Shown here: positions 58,490 to 64,000 of the stretch, piece by piece
How positions within the stretch are numbered: position 1 is the first letter of the stretch
Layout of the letters: the number at the start of each line of letters is the position of its first letter
Source of the DNA: Globodera rostochiensis
Taxonomy: Eukaryota > Nematoda > Chromadorea > Rhabditida > Heteroderidae
NCBI GenBank assembly: GCA_018350325.1
Contig: JAEVLN010000002.1
Location: 1,618,162-1,682,161, forward strand
Direction: 5' to 3'
DNA length: 64,000 nucleotides
Translations under genes and position numbers: made by a program
The notes under the pieces: model-generated
The model's database searches: none
Seen by the model: the letters and a program-made list of their open reading frames with translations, nothing else
Told to the model about the DNA's origin: nothing

Positions 58490-59568
58490 ATTTGATTTAT
58501 TTACATTACTTTAAATAACTTATTGTTTTGAAACTAAGTTCATATATAGTTCAAATAAGGCTTTAAATATATTAATAATTTCTATTTAATAGTAATTGTT
58601 GCAATTATTTTGTTTGAGCAGTAATTTAAATGAGAAATTATTTGTTTTTTTTTTTGTTACACTTTTCTTTCAAATTGCCTTTACTTCTTTTAGCTTTTCT
58701 TTTCTTCTAAAAATTGGTATATAATTGGAGTTTTTTGTATTTTATTTTAATATTTAAAAAACATAACAAAATTTCTTATTGCGTAAATAGCTTGAATTAT
58801 GAATTATATCTGCTTTTAGGAAATTTAAAAATTTTTTCTATGTTTATTATTTTTTGAATTAATAATTGGTGATTTTTATTATTTTTTTAAATTTTTTAGA
58901 AATTTTATAAGTTAAAAATCCGGCCAGACTCTGTTTTAAAATAACAAAATTGAAAAAAAAACATTAAAAACATTAAAAACTTAAAATTATTTATTAAAAA
59001 GAATTAATTTTTATGTGAGTGTCTCATTTAAACCGGCAAATATGTTATTAATCAGAGATAGAAAACAATAACGTGTAATTAAATGCTCACCCAGTAAGAT
59101 TTTCATGACATTAAATTCAAAAAACATCATTAAATAAATTAACGTTTTTTTCATAATAACAATTTTTATGTCAATATTTTAGGTTCCGATGCAATAAAAA
59201 CGATGCACATTTAAAGAACAAAAAAATTTTCTCAACTAATACTCAAAAGAATATGCTTAAATAACTAAATTAAAAAGCAATGTAACAATTTTTTTTTATC
59301 TGAGTAAATTTTATGTCAAAAATTTGAATAAAATTTAAAAATTACTATTACAAAGACAAAGCATACAATAAAATTTAAAAAGCAGAACATTAACAATGTA
59401 AAATTAACTAAATAAAATGACACAAATTTTAATAAATGCAAGAACGATTTCTCTTCATACGAATGATCATAGTTAACTGGAGAATTCAAAATTCTAAAAA
59501 ATTACAAGAAAAGTTTAAATTTATTTATTTTGCACAAGTATTGCAAAAATAATTGATAATTATTGCAG

Positions 59569-59679
59569 GATAATAAAAACCTAAAAGAATCAGCCCTACT
59601 TATCACAAGACCACTCCGTCTGAGCAACGGTAGTGCTGCAAGTTATAACATTGCCATCAGCAAAAATATTGATAGATAA
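59569..59679 (+). CDS. Terminal-exon candidate after attattgcag
   Basis: A good acceptor (ttattgcag) is followed by 36 codons to TAA: DNKNLKESALLITRPLRLSN and then GSAASYNIAISKNIDR. A - strand frame ending in CDK (59596-59799) overlaps; its first half is AT-rich and Phe/Ile-rich. The + reading is preferred for its splice site and even composition. The family is not recognised. Confidence 0.42.
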   Translation, partial: DNKNLKESALLITRPLRLSNGSAASYNIAISKNIDR

Positions 59680-60420
59680 TAAATCTTTTAACTTTATCTT
59701 GATATTTGTCTTCTTATTAAATATAATTAAAAAAAGGAATACAATAGAAATGATCAAATCAAAAGATATAAAGTTATTAGAAAAAGAACTATAATTCAAA
59801 TAATTAATAACAATTAGTCACAATAAATTATATAAAGTTCAGTTCTAAAAAGTTTAGACGCGTGGGACGTTCGCACATTGCGGATGTAGAGCAAGTGTGA
59901 GTATTAATATGTATTCGCCAGTTATAATATACCTTTAGCAGTTGTTAAATAGATATTTCTGCCCGTTCAATAAATTGTTCTAACAAAAATATATCGTTAT
60001 ACGAAAATACATTAATATAATTATTGAGAAGAACACCAAATGAATTTCTGGTTTTAATTTAACATATAAACATACGCGGAGAGAATGCTTGATATCTTGA
60101 AACTAAAGTCCAAATTGAATAAAAATAAAAAGCCAAAAATAGAAAATTATAAAAAAGAATGATAAATAATAATAAAATTTTGAAAAATGCTCTTTAAACC
60201 TAAACATCGTTGGCTATTAAAATTTAAGTTGTATTAGAACAGATTACGCGTTTTATTTAAAACAAGTATTTTTTTTAATTTTGAAATTTGTTTAGCTATT
60301 TTTCATAAAATTTTGTAATTTGAATAGGAAATGCTTAATATTTTATGTTTGCAATCATTAGATCTTTACATATTATTATTTATATCTTGCGATAAGTTTT
60401 AATTTTTGTTATCTCTTAAC

Positions 60421-60481
60421 GTCGATGCACGGGCTCGTTCAGGCAATTGAAAATGTCGTCGATGCCACGGCTCATATGAGT
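60421..60481 (-). CDS. 61-bp internal microexon candidate
   Basis: On the - strand gaattttttttttag leads into 61 bp followed by a donor gttaag. The frame reads THMSRGIDDIFNCLNEPVHR with strong codon periodicity (AGC CGT GGC ATC GAC GAC ATT). Both splice sites and the frame agree, in a T-rich block where the - strand is expected to be coding. A second open frame exists (SYEPWHRRHFQLPERARA). The family is not recognised. Confidence 0.45.
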
Positions 60482-61444
60482 CTAAAAAAAAATTCTTTTA
60501 TTAAAACCATCTTAAAAGAATTAAAATATGTAGCATTGGAGTCATGACGATTTCAATAAGATGCATTGGTTTGGCGTCATTTATTTTTCGTCATTTTGTT
60601 CAATTTTTTTTATTATTAACTTTTCCTTTTGATTGACATTTCTTACTTTTTAGTGACTTTATTATGAATGTTGCTTCATTTATGGTTTTATTTTTAAACT
60701 CAACTATCTACACAGCTAGCTTATAATATTTGAATTTATATTTAATTTTGATCACACATTTTATATGATTGATAGTAGTTCAATAATTTTTCAAATATTT
60801 ATTTGATCCTTCATTTCATTATTTTTCTAAACACAATTGTTACTGAAAAGTAAAAATTGAATATTTTATGTTTTATTTATTTCTTATTTTTTTCCGAACA
60901 CCAAGTTTAGAGTTATTCAAACAAGTTTAATTACAGAATTGAAAATTTTTGAACTTGATATAAATTGCAATTTTGTCCAAGGAATTAAAGAATTTGTCAA
61001 AAAAAAACATCCCTGTTTTAGAGTAATTAAAACTGTTACATTTTAAAATAACCTTTTATTTAGTTAAATTTAGCGAAATCAACGATATAAAACTTAAATT
61101 TCTAAACTACAATGCACACACATAAATATAGCGTGCTTTTACTCACAAAGAAATTATATCTTAACAAGACCGGTTAGCCGGCGCGTGCAAAGGATCTTGC
61201 TGAACACAAATTTGATTTTTACAAAAAGGTGCCTTAAATAAATAATATATTATTTACAGCTTGTAAGCCTAAAAAATTATTTTAAAATAATCGATGATCT
61301 ACATATGTTATTTAAAAAAACGCACCAAATAATCGGAATGGAAGTGTAACAAAAGATTAAAATTAATTAATATAAATAATTATTATTTTACATTCGCCTA
61401 ATGTTAAAATAGAACAATCAATGGATTTGAAAATGATATGTTAG
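60482..61444. other. AT-rich stretch with small islands
   Basis: An island at 61165-61215 reads TRPVSRRVQRILLNTN on +, perhaps an exon. The remainder is AT-rich. Confidence 0.35.
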
Positions 61445-61567
61445 AATATCGAATTCTTAAAGAATTATAAAATAACAATCGGGCAGAAGAAAGAAAACAT
61501 CACCCCGTTCGACTCCTGGATGGAAAAGCAAAGTTCTATCGATTGTCCAGCGCTAAAAGCCAAATGA
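61445..61567 (+). CDS. Exon-like frame, unknown protein
   Basis: A 40-codon frame between TAG and TGA reads FLKNYKITIGQKKENITPFD, then SWMEKQSSIDCPALKAK. Another + frame (EERKHHPVRLLDGKAKFYRL) is open and also plausible. The island is GC-rich at 61490-61560. No family is recognised. Confidence 0.35.
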   Translation, partial: NIEFLKNYKITIGQKKENITPFDSWMEKQSSIDCPALKAK

Positions 61568-61883
61568 ATATTCCAAAATTTACTTTTAATAAAAAAGTGT
61601 TTCATATATTATAATTCTTTAATGATACTAAAAATAGGTATATTTAATACCCTACTAAACCCTAATAACGATCTAAGATTAAATTTTATAATGAAAAAAA
61701 TTTCAATAAATTATCACTAATTATTTCTTAATGTGAATTGCAATAGCAAAATTAAATGTATAGTTTAAATGTTACATTTATCAATAATTTAATAAATATG
61801 TATATTATACCAACAAATTTATAACATCACAAACATAAGAATTTTTCAAAATATTTTACCCACTGATCACGCTAAGATAGTGA

Positions 61884-62006
61884 TATGATCAAGCCGCCAG
61901 CCATTTCTTGTCATTTCTCCGATACGATTTTATTAAAACTATAATTAATAATATTTATAGCAATTTAAAAAGTGGTTCCAATTTATTTATTTATATCAAA
62001 GAATAA
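61884..62006 (+). CDS. Exon-like frame, unknown protein
   Basis: A 40-codon frame between TGA and TAA reads YDQAASHFLSFLRYDFIKTI, then INNIYSNLKSGSNLFIYI. The second half is AT-rich but stays stop-free, which is uncommon here. It is hydrophobic and helical in character. The family is not recognised. Confidence 0.32.
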   Translation, partial: YDQAASHFLSFLRYDFIKTIINNIYSNLKSGSNLFIYIKE

Positions 62007-62279
62007 GAAATGTAATAAATTCCATATATATCCCGTAGACCGCGAAAACTGATAAAATCATTAAGAATAAAACACAAACTAAAAAATTGAATTAAAATCA
62101 GTTAAAAATAAAATGCTAAAATAACAAAAAAAGAAATAATTATTAAAAAAGCTATTAACACAGTAAAAGAAACTGTGATTAAAAATCAAAAAAATTGGAT
62201 TTAATCGCAAATTTCAACGCATTAATCAAATCAAGCTGTCAAACTTTACGATCAATATAACTTGAATGTGGTTTTGTTT

Positions 62280-62520
62280 ACTTGACAAATTAAGGCATGG
62301 CGCGCAAGCTGGACAGGTGGTATTAAAATTTAAATGATTGTTATGTGGCGATATTACATAGAAAATAGCCGTAGAAAATACAATATATAACAATGAGTTA
62401 ATATACGAAGAATTAATATGACTATAAACAACCAAAGGAAGCAAGAATTGCGCATCCGTAAGACGTTGTCGATTTTTTCGCTGCTACCAATGCCGTTTAT
62501 TTAAGGCTGGCAAATCAAGT
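62280..62520. other. Two GC islands, direction unresolved
   Basis: The island at 62290-62325 reads MARKLDRWY on + and TTCPACAPCLN on - (within a 72-codon ATG frame, 62226-62444). The island at 62420-62520 has two good + readings, MTINNQRKQELRIRKTLSIF from an ATG and DVVDFFAATNAVYLRLAN after an AG. Confidence 0.3.
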
Positions 62521-62529
62521 TTTTTTATA

Positions 62530-62966
62530 ATGTGATCATTACATAAATATTAAAGCAAAATATAAATAAAAGTTTAACTTAAAAGGATTTATTTTAATAT
62601 ATTTTACAACGACAAAAGAATAAATGAAAATTGCCGTGGTCTAAAAAAAATCGTTAATTTATCCACTATTAGGTGCTCATCGTCCTATGGAGCAATACCG
62701 AAACTCAGGTTCACCATAATATTTAAATTTATTTCTTAAATCACTAAAAATGCTTAAATATATAATGCTAATATTAAAAGACATATTAATGCTAAAATTG
62801 GAATAAATTTCTCAAACTTGATTACTTACACATTTTAGTTTAATCATTTTTAATATGTTTAATTTTAAGAATCATCGAAAGCATAAATTCGATTCAATGA
62901 ACCACCGTGCGCAAATATTCAACAAAATTCATAAATGTTTATTCTTAAAAACAAAAAACTAACATT
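62530..62966 (+). repeat. 437-bp dispersed repeat, copy 2
   Basis: This is the partner of 7734-8170, in the same orientation, with about 10 % scattered changes by eye. Its GC core reads GAHRPMEQYRNS. Confidence 0.85.
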
Positions 62967-63179
62967 ACGTGCGGTAATAAGATAATAATTAAAAAAATTA
63001 AATTATTTTGAAGCGAGATTTTTCTAATTTACAAATAGCGACAAAGTTTTTGTTAAATCCACATAGAATTATTTTTTGAAATAATTAGCATGTTTCATAA
63101 AATTATTATCTTAGTAAATAAATGGATCAGCTTTTCATGGAAAATTTTGATCAAACAGAAGATTATTGAAACTTGCTAG

Positions 63180-63281
63180 GCCTTCAACGTCATGACATAT
63201 CTTATAATGGGAAAAAGCATGGTTATCGCTGTGACGAATATGCAGATCTCAAATGTTTTTATAATTTTTGATTGTCTGTAA
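63180..63281 (+). CDS. Exon-like island after gctag
   Basis: After acttgctag, 33 codons reach TAA: AFNVMTYLIMGKSMVIAVTN and then MQISNVFIIFDCL, a hydrophobic, Met-rich reading that could be membrane-bound. A second + frame (RHDISYNGKKHGYRCDEYAD) is equally open. The family is not recognised. Confidence 0.3.
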   Translation, partial: AFNVMTYLIMGKSMVIAVTNMQISNVFIIFDCL

Positions 63282-64000
63282 TTCGTGAACTAATAATTAT
63301 TCAACAACAATTTATAAAAGAAAAATTTTAATATTTTTATTTTTTTAAAAGATTAAACTTTTTGCTCTGCCTTTTTATCTTTATTATTTATTTTTTGGAT
63401 TGTCGTTCTCTCATCAACAGTAAACGTCCGGTCGGTTTTAGTGTGGAACTGGAAGTATAATTTATATTTACCTTAAATAACTATAAATAAATTATATCAA
63501 ATTTAAGAAAAACCATATATTTTTGAAAATTGAATCAAAGCTTAACAAGAATGCAATAAACCTAAATGGTTGTGAGAGGTAATAAATTTAATTAATGGCA
63601 GCTATAAACAATAAAAAAATAAAACTAGATTTTTTGTTTTTTAGCAATGAGAAATAAAAATGTTTTGACTTAAATTAAAATAAATTAATCAAGCTTAAAG
63701 AGTAATTTTACACTCTTAAAATTGTTTCATTTAACGATGCCGGAAAAAAAGTTTTACAAATATTAAAAAAATAAAGTATTTTATAATCTAGGTATGTGCA
63801 ATTACGTGAAGCAGTTCAGATTGGCGATTCTAAAATCAAAATCCCAAATAACAAGAATTAACCAAAGCAAATTTAGCCTAGAATAAATATATAATAATTA
63901 TTAATTTATTTATATATTGTACAAAAATAAATGAACTAAACTCAGCGTTATAATAGTTAAACAAAACTACAAATTATTATTATCAAATATTTAAGAAAAT
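63282..64000. other. AT-rich stretch, no gene seen
   Basis: One small GC patch lies at 63420-63455. Otherwise it is AT-rich spacer to the window end. Confidence 0.45.

Noticed and set aside
1..64000. Ciliate germline DNA with scrambled gene segments
   Set aside because: Coding islands on both strands invite this idea, but islands have AG/GT borders, the longer frames use only CAA/CAG for Gln, and no telomere-type repeats or short pointer repeats were seen. Duplication and inversion explain the mixed strands.

Overview
The window is eukaryotic nuclear DNA, extremely AT-rich (roughly a quarter G+C by eye). It contains no long open reading frame, operon, ribosome binding site, rRNA or CRISPR array. 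Most of it is AT-rich DNA with short islands of higher GC, about 60-200 bp long and spaced hundreds of bases to a few kb apart. Several islands sit between splice-like AG and GT borders and read as one short open frame, so the best model is tiny exons in long AT-rich introns or spacer. The transposon content (Tc1/mariner-like relic, hAT-like ends, foldback element, long-TIR MITE with 9-bp target duplications, tRNA-like Pol III module) fits an invertebrate animal, but the species cannot be fixed from sequence alone. The standard code is supported because Gln is read only from CAA/CAG in the longer frames.

Layout: 1-3.4 kb holds exon-like islands, including one exon with a complete Fic catalytic motif (2956-3042, the best protein call here). 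3446-7708 and 8658-11980 are two near-identical direct copies of a 3.3-kb segment. Each copy carries the same 398-bp MITE and a decayed Tc1-like transposase start. Only the first copy carries a 990-bp foldback element built from 7+7 inverted short repeats. 12-33.9 kb is AT-rich with about fifteen exon-like islands, several short transposon remnants and a GC-rich tRNA-like insertion at 32.5 kb. 33952-43201 is a tandem array of a 2759-bp unit (three full copies and one truncated), each with a G-run of 11-13 bases. 44-64 kb is AT-rich with further islands, two of them of very high GC (45.4 and 51.95 kb), and a second copy of a 437-bp repeat also found at 7.7 kb.

Many islands and their AT-rich flanks occur twice in diverged form, in direct or inverted orientation (7.7/62.5, 18.6/21.5, 19.8/23.5, 26.4/36.5, 26.9/44.4, 45.8/51.7, 43.2/43.9 kb). 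The window is therefore built largely by segmental duplication and inversion of exon-bearing pieces. A and T are unequal between the strands in long blocks that switch sign. In the two inverted paralogue pairs the frame favoured by the comparison lies on the A-rich strand.

Limits: a GC-rich stretch of 80-150 bp is often open in several frames by chance, so most single-island coding calls are low confidence. They do not combine into a recognised pathway. Only the Fic exon and the Tc1-like helix-turn-helix rest on recognised protein motifs.
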